DNA from: Minisyncoccota bacterium
GTDB lineage: Bacteria; Patescibacteriota; Minisyncoccia; JAHIHE01; JAGLIN01
DNA: 36,484 nucleotides
Direction: 5' to 3'
NCBI GenBank assembly: GCA_023143145.1
Contig: JAGLID010000095.1
Coordinates: forward strand, 1 to 36,484
In this document: in pieces, positions 8,581-18,395 of the stretch
Position numbering within the stretch: the first letter of the stretch is position 1
Layout of the letters: every line of letters begins with the position of its first letter
Translations under genes and position numbers: made by a program
Notes under the pieces: generated by a model
Seen by the model: only the letters and a program-made list of their open reading frames with translations
Databases searched by the model: none
What the model was told of the DNA's origin: nothing

Positions 8581-11055
8581 CTAAACAATCGCCACAGAAG
8601 AAATTTTATCTTCACTTTTCATTTTCATTATTCTGACTCCTTGTGTAGCGCGACCTGATTTTGAAATCTTTGAAAACGGTGTTCTGATTACTTGTCCTTT
8701 TTGTGAAATAATTAGTAAATCTTTGCCTAGTTGCTTTTCATTGATTACTCTTGAACTTACCAGTGATCCAGTCTTTGCGTTCACAATTGCTGCTTTTGTT
8801 CCACTCCCTCCCCTGTGTTGAGTTTTATAAAAACCAAGTTTACTTAATTTTCCAAAGCCATGTTCTGATATCGTAAATACAAAAAGTTTTTCATCTTTAG
8901 AATCAGAAACAATATCCATGCTAGTGACCTCACTATTATTTTTCAATTTTATAGCATGCACTCCCGAAGCGCTTCTGCCCATAGCTCTAATATCTTTTTC
9001 TTTAAATCTAATTCCTTGACCTCCTGAAGAGGCTATCATAACTTCGTTATTTCCATTACTTGGTCTAACCCAGCCAAGTTCATCTCCTTTTTTCAAAGTA
9101 ATGGCAATCAGACCTGATCTTCGAACTTTAGCAAACTCTGCAATATCTGTTTTCTTTATTATACCATTTTTTGTCGCCATTACAAGGAACTTGATATTTT
9201 CTTTTTTATCAATTGATATGACAGTTGTTACAATCTCTTCTGGAGAAAGTTGAAGGAAATTAACAAGTGCTTGTCCTTTGTTCGTTCGGGCACTTTCTGG
9301 AATTTCATAGGTTTTTGTTTGGAACACTCGTCCAAAATTTGTAAAGAATAAGAGGCTATTATGGGTGTTTGTAATAAAGAAATGTTCAACAATGTCTTCT
9401 TCTTTCATTGCAGCACCAATAACTCCTTTACCTCCTCGATGTTGAACGTGATAGGTCTGAGAATCCATTCTCTTGATATATCCTTCCTTAGTGAGAGTCA
9501 CAATTACATCTTCGTCGGGGACTAAGTCTTCATCTGAAATTTCATCAATTGCATTTTTATAAATTTTCGTTCTTCTTTCTTCACCATACTTAGCTTCAGC
9601 TTCACTTAATTCTTCTTTAATAATTTCTCTAATTTTCGTTTTGCTTTTCAAAATGGCTTCTAAACTCTTTATAAGTTTCTGTTTCTCTTCCAACTCATCT
9701 TTGATTTTCTTTCTTTCAAGACCTGCAAGAGCTTGAAGTCTCATTTCCAAAATTGCAGATGCTTGACGGTCACTGAGTTTAAACTTCTTCATCAAATCAA
9801 CATGAGCCAGTTCTTTAGTAGGGGCTTGTTTAATTGTTTTGATTATGGAATCTATATTATCAAGGGCGATATTTAAGCCTTCTAAAATATGTGCACGCTC
9901 TTTGGCTTTATCTAATTCGAATTGAGTTCTACGTTTGATAACCTCTTCTCGGTGGGCAATAAAATATTCAAGAATCATTTTCAAATTCAAAACTCTTGGT
10001 TGAATGCCGTCAACAAGAGCAAGCATATTAAAGTGAAACGCTTTTTGAAAATCCGTTAGTTTATAAAGTTTGTTCAAAATCTTTTTGGGATAGGCGTCAT
10101 TTTTCAAATCGATGACAACTCTCACTCCATCTCGATCGGATTCATCTCTAATATCCCTAATTCCTTCAATTTTTTTCGTTTTGACAAGCTCGGCAATTTT
10201 TTCAATTAAATTAGATTTGTTGGTTTGATAAATCATTTCCGTGGCAATGATTTGAAATTTCCCTTTATCGTTTTCGACAATTTCAACTTTGGCACGGATA
10301 TTAATTTTTCCTCTCCCAGTAGAATAGGCATTAATTAAATCCTTTTGACCATAAATAATTCCTCCTGTTGGAAAGTCTGGTCCTTTCACGGATTGCATTA
10401 AGTCTGCAATGGTAGCGTCTGGATTGTCGATTAGAGTAATTGTCGCTCCTATAAGTTCATTGAGATTATGTGGAGGTATGTTTGTCGCCATTCCGACTGC
10501 TATTCCCATTACACCGTTTAGTAACAATTGGGGAATTTTTGCTGGGAGAACAGTTGGTTCTTTGTGACTTTTGTCGTAGTTATCAACAAAATTAACCGTA
10601 TTTTTATCAATATCAGAAAGCAATTCTTCTGCGATTGGCTTGAGTTTACATTCGGTATATCTCATAGCAGCCGCACTATCACCGTCCATTGAACCGAAAT
10701 TTCCTTGACCATTAACAAGCGGATATCTCATTGAAAAATCTTGTGCCATTCTTACCAAGGATTCATACACAGCTGTGTCTCCATGTGGATGATATTTACC
10801 TAGAACTTCTCCAACAACCGTGGCAGACTTCTTAAATTTTGCTGTAGATTTCAAGCCAACGCTATTCATGGCATATAAAATTCTTCTGTGAACTGGTTTG
10901 AGTCCGTCACGAACATCGGGTAGTGCTCGAGAAACAATAACGCTCATTGCATAATCAAGATAACATTCTTGCATTTCGCCTACAATCGCCTTATCTTCAA
11001 TTTTTCCTCGAGTATCCCTTTCTTCGATTATTTCTGGTTTTTCATTTTTCTTCAT
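8581..11055 (-). CDS. gyrA: DNA gyrase subunit A
   Basis: 824 aa; [77 protein letters not shown]-terminal GyrA-box-like QHRGGKGV. Confidence 0.97.
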   Translation of the reverse strand: MKKNEKPEIIEERDTRGKIEDKAIVGEMQECYLDYAMSVIVSRALPDVRDGLKPVHRRILYAMNSVGLKSTAKFKKSATVVGEVLGKYHPHGDTAVYESLVRMAQDFSMRYPLVNGQGNFGSMDGDSAAAMRYTECKLKPIAEELLSDIDKNTVNFVDNYDKSHKEPTVLPAKIPQLLLNGVMGIAVGMATNIPPHNLNELIGATITLIDNPDATIADLMQSVKGPDFPTGGIIYGQKDLINAYSTGRGKINIRAKVEIVENDKGKFQIIATEMIYQTNKSNLIEKIAELVKTKKIEGIRDIRDESDRDGVRVVIDLKNDAYPKKILNKLYKLTDFQKAFHFNMLALVDGIQPRVLNLKMILEYFIAHREEVIKRRTQFELDKAKERAHILEGLNIALDNIDSIIKTIKQAPTKELAHVDLMKKFKLSDRQASAILEMRLQALAGLERKKIKDELEEKQKLIKSLEAILKSKTKIREIIKEELSEAEAKYGEERRTKIYKNAIDEISDEDLVPDEDVIVTLTKEGYIKRMDSQTYHVQHRGGKGVIGAAMKEEDIVEHFFITNTHNSLLFFTNFGRVFQTKTYEIPESARTNKGQALVNFLQLSPEEIVTTVISIDKKENIKFLVMATKNGIIKKTDIAEFAKVRRSGLIAITLKKGDELGWVRPSNGNNEVMIASSGGQGIRFKEKDIRAMGRSASGVHAIKLKNNSEVTSMDIVSDSKDEKLFVFTISEHGFGKLSKLGFYKTQHRGGSGTKAAIVNAKTGSLVSSRVINEKQLGKDLLIISQKGQVIRTPFSKISKSGRATQGVRIMKMKSEDKISSVAIV

Positions 11056-11171
11056 ATATGGTTTACTTATTTTAGATTAAAGAAATATATTTTTTACTTT
11101 TTTAAAAAAGCGTAAATTCCGTAATTGCTTTAGATAGAATTGTTAATTATCGTGATATAATTTTTTCATGA

Positions 11172-11206
11172 GATTTTTCACTTCGCAAGAGTTTTGCTCA
11201 GAATGA
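11172..11206. repeat. Decayed copy of a widespread intergenic repeat (…TTTTTCACTTCGCAAGAGTTTTGCTCAGAATGAC)
   Basis: Resembles the common CTTCGCTCAGAATGAC-type intergenic repeat (recognised from memory, not searched). Confidence 0.4.
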
Positions 11207-11254
11207 CCGTGTATTTGTGGTATTAAAAAAAGTTTCTTGTTATATGTACTGAAT

Positions 11255-12001
11255 TTATTTATCTAAACTATAGTAATGTAGAACTTCTCCATCTTCGGCG
11301 TCAATATAATAATAATCATTTTGAAAAGGCTCGGAAATTACATTTATGTTCCATGTTAAATAATACTCCGCTGGATTTGTTAAAATATTTTTATAAATTA
11401 CCAGGCTAGAAATTTTGAATTCTAAATTATCATTCTTCAGTTTAGTGGTAATTATTTCGTGTGCTTCTTCTACTTCAATATTTGGAATAATCTTAATGTT
11501 TATATCGTTGTCGTAACTAGAAGTAATGTCTGTAACTTTTTTTTCACTATCATTTACTATAAGCGATACTATATTTTCTTCAATTAGGAGGTCTTTATAG
11601 ATTTGTTGATATTCTAAGTGCCAATTAGATTCTTGTTTTTTAATTTGTTTAATTCGCAAATTATTATATACTTCTTCTGAAAGTTCTTTTTTAATATATA
11701 ATCTAGCAATTTCTTCAATCTCAATTTGCTCGTTGCTGCCAATTGCATCTGTTTTGATATCATCAATTTTTTCAACCATAGTATCTATACTGCTTAGTTC
11801 TGTTTCAATGTCGGGAAAAGGAAGCAGTTTAATGTTGTTGATATCATTTTGAGTGTCTTTCTCGTCGTTTTGAAAACTAGAAAACCATCCACCGATAATC
11901 AAAATCATAAAAAAAATCGACATAAACCAGACAATTCTCATCTTTTCTTCTTCGGGTTTTTCTTGAATTTTTTTAATATTTTGAATGATTTTCTTTTCCA
12001 T
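11255..12001 (-). CDS. Membrane-anchored protein with PepSY-like C-terminal domain
   Basis: Single N-terminal TM; C-terminus AEYYLTWNINVISEPFQNDYYYIDAEDGEVLHYYS resembles PepSY/FTP-type domains. Confidence 0.55.
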   Translation of the reverse strand: MEKKIIQNIKKIQEKPEEEKMRIVWFMSIFFMILIIGGWFSSFQNDEKDTQNDINNIKLLPFPDIETELSSIDTMVEKIDDIKTDAIGSNEQIEIEEIARLYIKKELSEEVYNNLRIKQIKKQESNWHLEYQQIYKDLLIEENIVSLIVNDSEKKVTDITSSYDNDINIKIIPNIEVEEAHEIITTKLKNDNLEFKISSLVIYKNILTNPAEYYLTWNINVISEPFQNDYYYIDAEDGEVLHYYSLDK

Positions 12002-12195
12002 TGATGTTTAGAGAAGGGGTTGATAATTATTGCACAATAAAATTTTGCAACCAGCTCGCTAGCGGAGTCGGAATTTTCTGTTTGTAAGCACTTAATAGTT
12101 TGATTTTGAAATAGAATGCTATGGGAACAAAAAAAAGAAATTATTATTTATAATTAACTTTGAATCAAATTCAAAATTACAATAGCACATTATTT

Positions 12196-12846
12196 TTACG
12201 AAATTTTCATAATTGTAATTTGTGCTTCTTCTTGAGGTAAATCTTTCTTTTTTATGCTGAATTTGTCTACGGCGTCGCTGGGTGAGATTCCGTGCTCTTT
12301 AGCAAAATTGTTTATGTCATCAAGTTTCAGTAAGTCTCCAGCGACCCCTGGAATCTTGTAATGCATTGGGATGATAATCCTTGGCTCAATCTGACTAATA
12401 ATATCATTCGCTGACTTCCAGTCAATCGTGAAAACTCCGCCAACGGGGATAAAAAGAATATCGACTTGACCAATTTTTTCCAGTTGGCTATCTTGAAGGC
12501 TTTTCTGTCCAAGGTCTCCTAGATGGCAAATATTAATATTTTCCATTTCAATTACAAATATAACATTTGAACCTCGCTCTTTGCCATTTTCATTATCATG
12601 AAATGATTCAATGCCTTTGATGGTTACTTTTTTAATTTCGTATTCTCCTGCACTATCAACTAAAAAAGGATTGCTCTTTAGGGTTTGAAAATTGTTGTGA
12701 TCGTAATGGTCGTGGCTAACTGTTACTATATCAGCAGCACCAAAAGGAGGTTTTAGTCCAGTTTTTTTGTCAAAAGGGTCAGTGATTAGAATCACATCTT
12801 TGTTTTGTAGTTTGAAACAGCTTTGACCGTACCATGATATATTCAT
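12196..12846 (-). CDS. MBL-fold metal-dependent hydrolase
   Basis: MNISWYGQSCFKL…ITDPF…HDHYDH…HLGDLG…PMHYK. Confidence 0.85.
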   Translation of the reverse strand: MNISWYGQSCFKLQNKDVILITDPFDKKTGLKPPFGAADIVTVSHDHYDHNNFQTLKSNPFLVDSAGEYEIKKVTIKGIESFHDNENGKERGSNVIFVIEMENINICHLGDLGQKSLQDSQLEKIGQVDILFIPVGGVFTIDWKSANDIISQIEPRIIIPMHYKIPGVAGDLLKLDDINNFAKEHGISPSDAVDKFSIKKKDLPQEEAQITIMKIS

Positions 12847-12953
12847 AACAAATATTTTAATATATTAGTAAATTTATAAACATTTTAATCTAGAAAAATC
12901 ATCACACTTATCAAATTATTTATATGTTAACATGTTAGCATAAAATAGACCCT

Positions 12954-12982
12954 TTGACAACATTATAATAATAGATTATACT
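12954..12982 (+). promoter_or_regulatory. Consensus sigma70-type promoter TTGACA-17-TATACT
   Basis: Perfect -35, 5/6 -10, 17-nt spacer, ~97 nt upstream of the S1 gene start. Confidence 0.8.
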
Positions 12983-13078
12983 TCTTTTACATTAGCTTAA
13001 GTGATTTCAGTTGTTTTTGTAAATAACTGTTTTTGTTTAGTAAAAGCTAAAATCCAAAAAAGAAAGGAGAAAACTCAT

Positions 13079-14254
13079 ATGACAGATACTGTCAAAAAAA
13101 CAGATGAGCAATCAGAAATGGAGGCTTTGTTGAACGATAAAGATGCTCCAAAAATCCCAAGTGTTGGTGAAACAATCAAGGGAACCGTTATAGAAATTGG
13201 AAGTAGCATAATTTATGTTGATCTTGGTCCAATTGGAGCTGGGGCAATATATGGTTATGGAAAATTTGATGGTTTAACCATATTTAAGGATTTGAAGAAC
13301 GGAGATTCGATTGCTGCAACGGTTACTGATCTTGAAAATGAAGATGGTTATGTTGAAATGTCTTTGAAACAAGCTAGTCTTGAAATGGTTTGGGAAGAGC
13401 TGGAGCGAAAGCTTGAAGAAAAAGAGATTATAACAACGAGGGTTCTTGAAGCTAACAAAGGTGGTCTTATGCTTAAGATTAACAGCGTTATTGGTTTCTT
13501 GCCAGCATCTCAGCTTTCGAGTGAAAATTATCCAAGAGTTGGAGACGGAGATAAAAATAAGATTTTATCACTGTTAATGCAAATGGTTAATAAAGACGTG
13601 AAAGTTAGAATTATTGGACTAGACAAGAACGAAGGAAAGCTTGTTGTTAGTGAAAAAGCCACTAAAACAGAGGAAGAAAAGGAAAAAGTTTCGAAGTTGC
13701 AAGTCGGTGATATTGTTGATGGAGAAATTAGTGGTATCGTAGATTTTGGTGCTTTTGTCAAGTTTAACAGCAATCTTGAGGGATTGGTGCATATTTCTGA
13801 ATTAGCATGGAAATTGATTGACGATCCAAGAAAATTGTTTAATGTTGGGCAAAAAGTTCAATGTAAGATAATTGGAATTGATGATTCAAGAATTTCACTC
13901 AGTATCAAGGCTCTTGAAAAAGATCCTTGGCAAGCTGTTGCTGAAAAGTATCAAATTGGGCAAAGAGTTAAAGGAGAGGTTACTAAAATCAATCCTTTTG
14001 GCGCTTTTATTCAACTTGACAAAGATATTCATGGTCTTGCTCACGTTTCAAAGCTTAATGAAGAGGATAAGATTGAAACTCTTGAAGTTGGAAAGATTTA
14101 TGAATTTGATATTATATCGATTGAAGCCAAAGATCATAGATTGGGACTTAAACCGCTTGTGAAGGAAGAAAAGAAGGAAAAGAAGGAAAAGAAGGAAAAA
14201 GTCGAAGAAGTTGTAGAAAAGGATGAAAAAGAAGAAGCAATTAAAGAAGAATAG
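13079..14254 (+). CDS. rpsA: S1 RNA-binding domain protein, ribosomal protein S1-like (four S1 repeats, K/E-rich tail)
   Basis: ATG at 13079 preceded by AGAAAGGAG; repeats VGDIVDGEISGIVDFGAFVKFNSNLEGLVHISEL and IGQRVKGEVTKINPFGAFIQLDKDIHGLAHVSKL. ORF-track start at 13001 is upstream of the SD. Confidence 0.9.
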   Translation: MTDTVKKTDEQSEMEALLNDKDAPKIPSVGETIKGTVIEIGSSIIYVDLGPIGAGAIYGYGKFDGLTIFKDLKNGDSIAATVTDLENEDGYVEMSLKQASLEMVWEELERKLEEKEIITTRVLEANKGGLMLKINSVIGFLPASQLSSENYPRVGDGDKNKILSLLMQMVNKDVKVRIIGLDKNEGKLVVSEKATKTEEEKEKVSKLQVGDIVDGEISGIVDFGAFVKFNSNLEGLVHISELAWKLIDDPRKLFNVGQKVQCKIIGIDDSRISLSIKALEKDPWQAVAEKYQIGQRVKGEVTKINPFGAFIQLDKDIHGLAHVSKLNEEDKIETLEVGKIYEFDIISIEAKDHRLGLKPLVKEEKKEKKEKKEKVEEVVEKDEKEEAIKEE

Positions 14255-14281
14255 ACAATTGTGGATAACTTGTTGATAAAT

Positions 14282-14330
14282 AAAAGATGACTTACGATTT
14301 TATTTGAGAAAATCTGGGTCATTTTTTATT
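14282..14330 (+). terminator. Terminator-like long hairpin downstream of the S1 gene
   Basis: ATGAC…GATTTT-N7-AAAATC…GTCAT followed by T-rich tract. Confidence 0.6.
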
Positions 14331-14387
14331 TTCGAGGTACTATCTTTTGGCTTATATATGGCGAAAAGAAGACGTATAACCAAATGC

Positions 14388-14416
14388 TTGACCTATGCTA
14401 ATATTTATGCTATACT
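14388..14416 (+). promoter_or_regulatory. Consensus promoter TTGACC-17-TATACT with no CDS directly downstream
   Basis: -35 at 14388-14393, -10 at 14411-14416, 17-nt spacer. Confidence 0.75.
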
Positions 14417-14422
14417 GTAATT

Positions 14423-14860
14423 ACAAGTCAAGAATGATCTTTAAAAAACAAATCTTCAAGCAAAATATAAAGTCAAAAGAAGACTGTTTATAAAACTTTT
14501 ATAAATATGTTGTAACTAGTCTTCTCTTTGCTGATTTCATCGCTTTCCCATCAAAAATTTTAAAATAAAAATAAAATAATAAAATTAAAATAAAACAATA
14601 AAAAAGGGAAGTGTCGAGAAAATGGTTGGAGAAAAAAGTTCTTTTTAAAATAAAAGAATTTAAAAACGATCTTTGTTTACAAATAATCATTTAGGTATCT
14701 GTAGATGTACTTAAACATTAAATTTTAGTGTTTGGATATATCTGCAGATACATATCTTTTCGATTTTCACCCTTTCGAAGGGAATGATTTTAATCAAAGA
14801 TTGTAAAGGGCTGTCGGTCATATAATATTATATTAGGATTTAGATAGCCTTTTAATTTAT
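14423..14860 (+). ncRNA. Candidate structured non-coding RNA of unknown class
   Basis: Promoter at 5' end; helices AGAAGACT/AGTCTTCT (14478-14525), 15-bp GTATCTGTAGATGTA/TATATCTGCAGATAC (14695-14751) with nested hairpin, CCCTT/AAGGG (14770-14782), 11-bp AAAGGGCTGTC/GATAGCCTTTT (14805-14853); no credible ORF. Confidence 0.5.
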
Positions 14861-14920
14861 CCAAATAGGGTATTTTCGTATATAAGAGCTGATTTATTAA
14901 CATTTTGTAATCAAGCAGGG

Positions 14921-14943
14921 ATGAGGTAGTACCTCGTTTTTTT
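14921..14943 (+). terminator. Intrinsic terminator ATGAGG-TAGTA-CCTCGT-T6
   Basis: 6-bp stem, 5-nt loop, T-run. Confidence 0.7.
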
Positions 14944-14982
14944 ATTATTTATGAGTTTATAGTATTTTTATATATAATAGAG

Positions 14983-15003
14983 ATGTAGCAGTACTATGTT
15001 TTT
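14983..15003 (+). terminator. Second terminator-like hairpin ATGTAG-CAGTA-CTATGT-T4
   Basis: Same architecture as the hairpin at 14921, weaker stem with two G-U pairs. Confidence 0.45.
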
Positions 15004-15143
15004 GCAAGACATGTGAAATGTATTTTATCTTTGAATTAAGTTTTGCATAAGTTCTGTTCGTTGCCTTAAATCTGAAGTAATGTTATTATAAAGATAAAGT
15101 TGAAGTGTATTTTTTATCTGAAATAAATATTAATTTTAAAAAC

Positions 15144-15515
15144 ATGAACAATAAAAATAATGAAAAAATAAAAAAGATTAAGATTAAATTAATTGAGAAA
15201 AAAAAGTCTATTATTGCTCAATTACAAAAATTTGCGACAAAAAATAAGAAGATTAAAGATGATTATAAAACTGATTTTCCTAATTTGGGTGATCATGCTG
15301 ATGAAAATGCAGTCGAGGTTTCTGACTATACAAGTAAACTTTCCGTGGAGCATGATTTAGAAAGTGAATTAAAAAATATTGAAGGGGCTTTGAAAAAGAC
15401 TTCTGAAAATTCATATGGAATTTGTTCTGTTTGTGGAGAACAAATAAATCCAAAAAGATTGGAAGTTATGCCTGAAGCAAATTTGTGTATCAAGTGTTCT
15501 GAAAAAAGCAAATAG
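15144..15515 (+). CDS. DksA/TraR-family C4 zinc-finger protein
   Basis: CSVCGEQINPKRLEVMPEANLCIKC at C-terminus, coiled-coil N-terminus; internal ATG 15144 (MNNKNNEKIKK) preferred to 15105. Confidence 0.85.
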   Translation: MNNKNNEKIKKIKIKLIEKKKSIIAQLQKFATKNKKIKDDYKTDFPNLGDHADENAVEVSDYTSKLSVEHDLESELKNIEGALKKTSENSYGICSVCGEQINPKRLEVMPEANLCIKCSEKSK

Positions 15516-15575
15516 ATTATGAGTATTTTTTTAATTTGTAGTGATGGATGAATTTGAAAATCTAATATAATTTAA

Positions 15576-15992
15576 ATGATATTTTTAAAATATAATAAAC
15601 AGCAAGGATTCAAAATGTTTTTGATTTCACTAGCTGTTTTATTTTTTGATCAAATTGCAAAGTTTTTTGCTCTAAGCAGTTTTAGTGGTTTTTATTTGCA
15701 TAAAAATTATGAAATATTTTTTGGATTACCGTTCTATTCTCATTTAATATTTCTGCTATTTCTTTTTTTAGTGATTGTTTTCAAAAGAAAGTTTCTTTCA
15801 AAGTGTGATAACACTATAATATTTTCTTTTTCTTTGTTAATTGGAGGAATTGTAAGTAATACTCTTGATAGAGCTTTGTACGGATATGTAATTGATTACC
15901 TCGTATTTTTTCATTTCTTTGTTTTTAATTTTGCTGATTTGGCAATCTTTTTTGGTCTATTAATAATAAGCTGGAAAATTTTTCGAAAATAA
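15576..15992 (+). CDS. lspA: Signal peptidase II (lipoprotein signal peptidase)
   Basis: DQIAKFFAL, GGIVSNTLDRALYGYVIDYLVF, FNFADLAIFFG (catalytic Asp pair in N-x-x-D-R and F-N-x-A-D); 4 TM. Confidence 0.85.
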   Translation: MIFLKYNKQQGFKMFLISLAVLFFDQIAKFFALSSFSGFYLHKNYEIFFGLPFYSHLIFLLFLFLVIVFKRKFLSKCDNTIIFSFSLLIGGIVSNTLDRALYGYVIDYLVFFHFFVFNFADLAIFFGLLIISWKIFRK

Positions 15993-16152
15993 GGTAGAAT
16001 GTATTTATATATACAGCTGAGTAAAAAATTTTTGAGAAATAAGGAATGTAGTTTATTTTATATATCTTAAATAATGTAATTTAAATTTATAAATGACTCA
16101 TTTATATCTGACATATAAAAGTGAGTTTAAATCGAAATAATAAAAGGAATAA

Positions 16153-17550
16153 ATGTTTAAAAAATTTGTAATTTCACTTATATTATTAATAATGATTTTC
16201 GGATTTGGATATTTTTTGTTTAAATCATATCCTAATTTTAGGGCGCCTCAGGTTGAGAATGAGCAAATCGTCGAGGTGGAATTGGAGTTTTGGGGACTTT
16301 GGGATAATTCTGACGATTGGAAAAAAATAATTGAGAAATTTGAAAAGAATACAAATGAGTTTAATGGTCAGAAAGTGAAAGTTAAAATTAATTATACAAA
16401 AAAAGATTTTGCTTCTTATCGAGAAGATATTGAAAAAGCGAAAGAGAAAAATAATAATCCAAACATCTTTTTTGTAAATAACAATTGGTTTAATGATTAT
16501 AAAAACAATTTGGAATCATTGAGTGGAAATATGGCTTACCAAAAGGAGTATGAATTGCTAAGCTATGATGAAGTTTCGGATATTTATTCAGCGAATACTC
16601 TGATTGATTTTGTAGCTGAAAATTTACTTTATAGTATTCCTCTATATACGGACTCTCTTGCTTTGTATTATAATAAGGATTTATTCCAAAAGGCAGGAAT
16701 CGAAAAGCCACCGAAATCGTGGGCAGAGCTTAAAAAGAATGTTATGCGATTAACTGTCTTCGGAAAAAAAGATAGTTTAACTCAATCTGGAGTGGCTTTC
16801 GGAACTGGTGAAAATATCAATCGTTCGTCTGATGTATTGTCTCTTTTGGTAATGCAAGGAGGAGGGAAAGTAATTGATGGCAATGGTAAAATAGACATAA
16901 ACAAAGAAATTGAAGTAAGCACTATAGAGGGTGTTGAAAAAAGAGATCCAGGGAAAAGAGCAATTTCTTTTTATGCTGAATTTTCGGATCCTCAAAAAGA
17001 GATTTATTCATGGAATGCTGATCAGGAAAATTCGGTTCAATCTTTTGCTGATGGAAAATTGGCGATGATGTTCGGATATAGCTATCAAATTCAGAATTTA
17101 TTATCTCTCAACCCCGATTTAAATTATGGAGTTGCACCAATGCCACAGCTTGAAAATTCGACTGTTATAAATTTTTCAAATACTTTTTTTCCCGTTGTTT
17201 CAAAAGATAATAATTGCAAAGTGAATCTTGTAGAGCTTTCTGATAAGGTTGATTGTAGTAAAATTGCTTGGAGTTTTTTGAGTTTTGCAACTAATAAAGA
17301 AAATTCAGAATTATATTTGAATTCAACAAATAAGGCGGCGGCGAGAAAAGATTTGATTCAAAAGCAGACACAAGATAGTAGTCATATTGGTGTTTTCGCT
17401 TCTCAAGCCGAGAGCGCTGTTTCCTATAATAAATTTAGTGATGAGATTGATAATATTTTAGTTAATATGTTAGATGAGATTAATTTAGACCAAGAGAATA
17501 TTGACGAGAAAGTTGACAAAGCCGTTCGAAAAATTGAAGATTTAAAATAA
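16153..17550 (+). CDS. Extracellular solute-binding protein, paralog of 5921-7309
   Basis: YSIPLYTDSLALYYNKDLFQKAGIEKPPKSWAEL…NYGVAPMPQLENS; N-terminal TM without a lipobox Cys. Confidence 0.85.
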   Translation: MFKKFVISLILLIMIFGFGYFLFKSYPNFRAPQVENEQIVEVELEFWGLWDNSDDWKKIIEKFEKNTNEFNGQKVKVKINYTKKDFASYREDIEKAKEKNNNPNIFFVNNNWFNDYKNNLESLSGNMAYQKEYELLSYDEVSDIYSANTLIDFVAENLLYSIPLYTDSLALYYNKDLFQKAGIEKPPKSWAELKKNVMRLTVFGKKDSLTQSGVAFGTGENINRSSDVLSLLVMQGGGKVIDGNGKIDINKEIEVSTIEGVEKRDPGKRAISFYAEFSDPQKEIYSWNADQENSVQSFADGKLAMMFGYSYQIQNLLSLNPDLNYGVAPMPQLENSTVINFSNTFFPVVSKDNNCKVNLVELSDKVDCSKIAWSFLSFATNKENSELYLNSTNKAAARKDLIQKQTQDSSHIGVFASQAESAVSYNKFSDEIDNILVNMLDEINLDQENIDEKVDKAVRKIEDLK

Positions 17551-17562
17551 ATATTAAAATCT

Positions 17563-17982
17563 ATGATAAAATTAGTTACGTTTACTGATGGAGGATCACG
17601 GGGAAATCCTGGACCTGCTGCTTGCGGAGCGGTTATCAAAAGCGAAACAGGAAAAATAATTCTACAAGTTTCGAAATATATTGGAAAAACCACAAATAAT
17701 CAAGCTGAATATGGAGCCTTGATTCTGGCGCTGGAAAAAGTTTTAGAACTTTATAAAAAAGAAAAAAAACAGATTGATTTGAAATGCTATCTCGATAGTG
17801 AACTTGTGGTGAAACAATTGAAAAAAGAATATCGAATGAAAAACGAGGGATTAAAACCACTTTTTTTTCAAGTTTGTGGTTTAATTTTGAATTTCAATTC
17901 CGTAAAGTTTTTCCACATTCCGCGAGAAGAAAATGAATTAGCTGATAAGTTGGTGAACGTTGAGTTGGATAAGAGGAAATAG
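17563..17982 (+). CDS. RNase HI-like protein
   Basis: FTDGGSRGNPGPAACGAVI, NNQAEYGALILAL, LDSELVVKQL, REENELADKL. Confidence 0.9.
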   Translation: MIKLVTFTDGGSRGNPGPAACGAVIKSETGKIILQVSKYIGKTTNNQAEYGALILALEKVLELYKKEKKQIDLKCYLDSELVVKQLKKEYRMKNEGLKPLFFQVCGLILNFNSVKFFHIPREENELADKLVNVELDKRK

Positions 17983-18195
17983 AAAATGAATCACAATTTA
18001 TTAATCTAACCTCGGTTTTTTGGGAGTATGGTTGAAATCTATACAAGTGCAAAGATGGTTTTCTGTCTGGTATTCACTTGTGTGGTTAATATTCGATTGA
18101 ATATAAATCTGCAATGTAGCGGATTTTTTGTTGATTATAGGATGATTTTGTGATAAGGTTGGAGTAGTTAAGCAAATAGAAAATTAATATAGTAA

Positions 18196-18321
18196 AGTTT
18201 TAATACAAATATTATAAATCTATTACAACTTATAGAATCAGGTGGGAAATATGATTTGGACGATGTTGCTTTTGCTATTGAGAAGTGGGGGAAGGAGAAT
18301 GGGCTGAGTTTTTGGAAATAA
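18196..18321 (+). pseudogene. Gene-tail remnant (SFNTNIINLLQLIESGGKYDLDDVAFAIEKWGKENGLSFWK*)
   Basis: Open frame with strongly protein-like C-terminus but no start; in-frame TAA directly upstream. Confidence 0.45.
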
Positions 18322-18395
18322 ATTTTTAAGACATGAATCATAAAATTACATTAGAAGAAAAAATAAAAGTGAACGGTAATTTATAAATTATAAAT

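Noticed and set aside
14499-14690. 63-aa minus-strand ORF in the ncRNA region
   Set aside because: Phe/Lys/Leu-rich translation of an A/T tract, no ribosome-binding context; coincides with RNA helices.
14423-14860. tmRNA, RNase P RNA, 6S or SRP RNA
   Set aside because: No terminal tRNA-like domain with CCA, no GAGGAAAGUCC-type RNase P core, no SRP GGAAGCAGC-type motif, and no overall 6S rod with central bubble could be seen.
14905-14943. T-box riboswitch (AGGTAGTACCTCG resembles GGGTGGTACCGCG)
   Set aside because: Lacks the essential UGGN bulge pairing to tRNA NCCA, no Stem I/specifier recognisable, and the downstream gene is a DksA/TraR-type protein; better explained as an intrinsic terminator.
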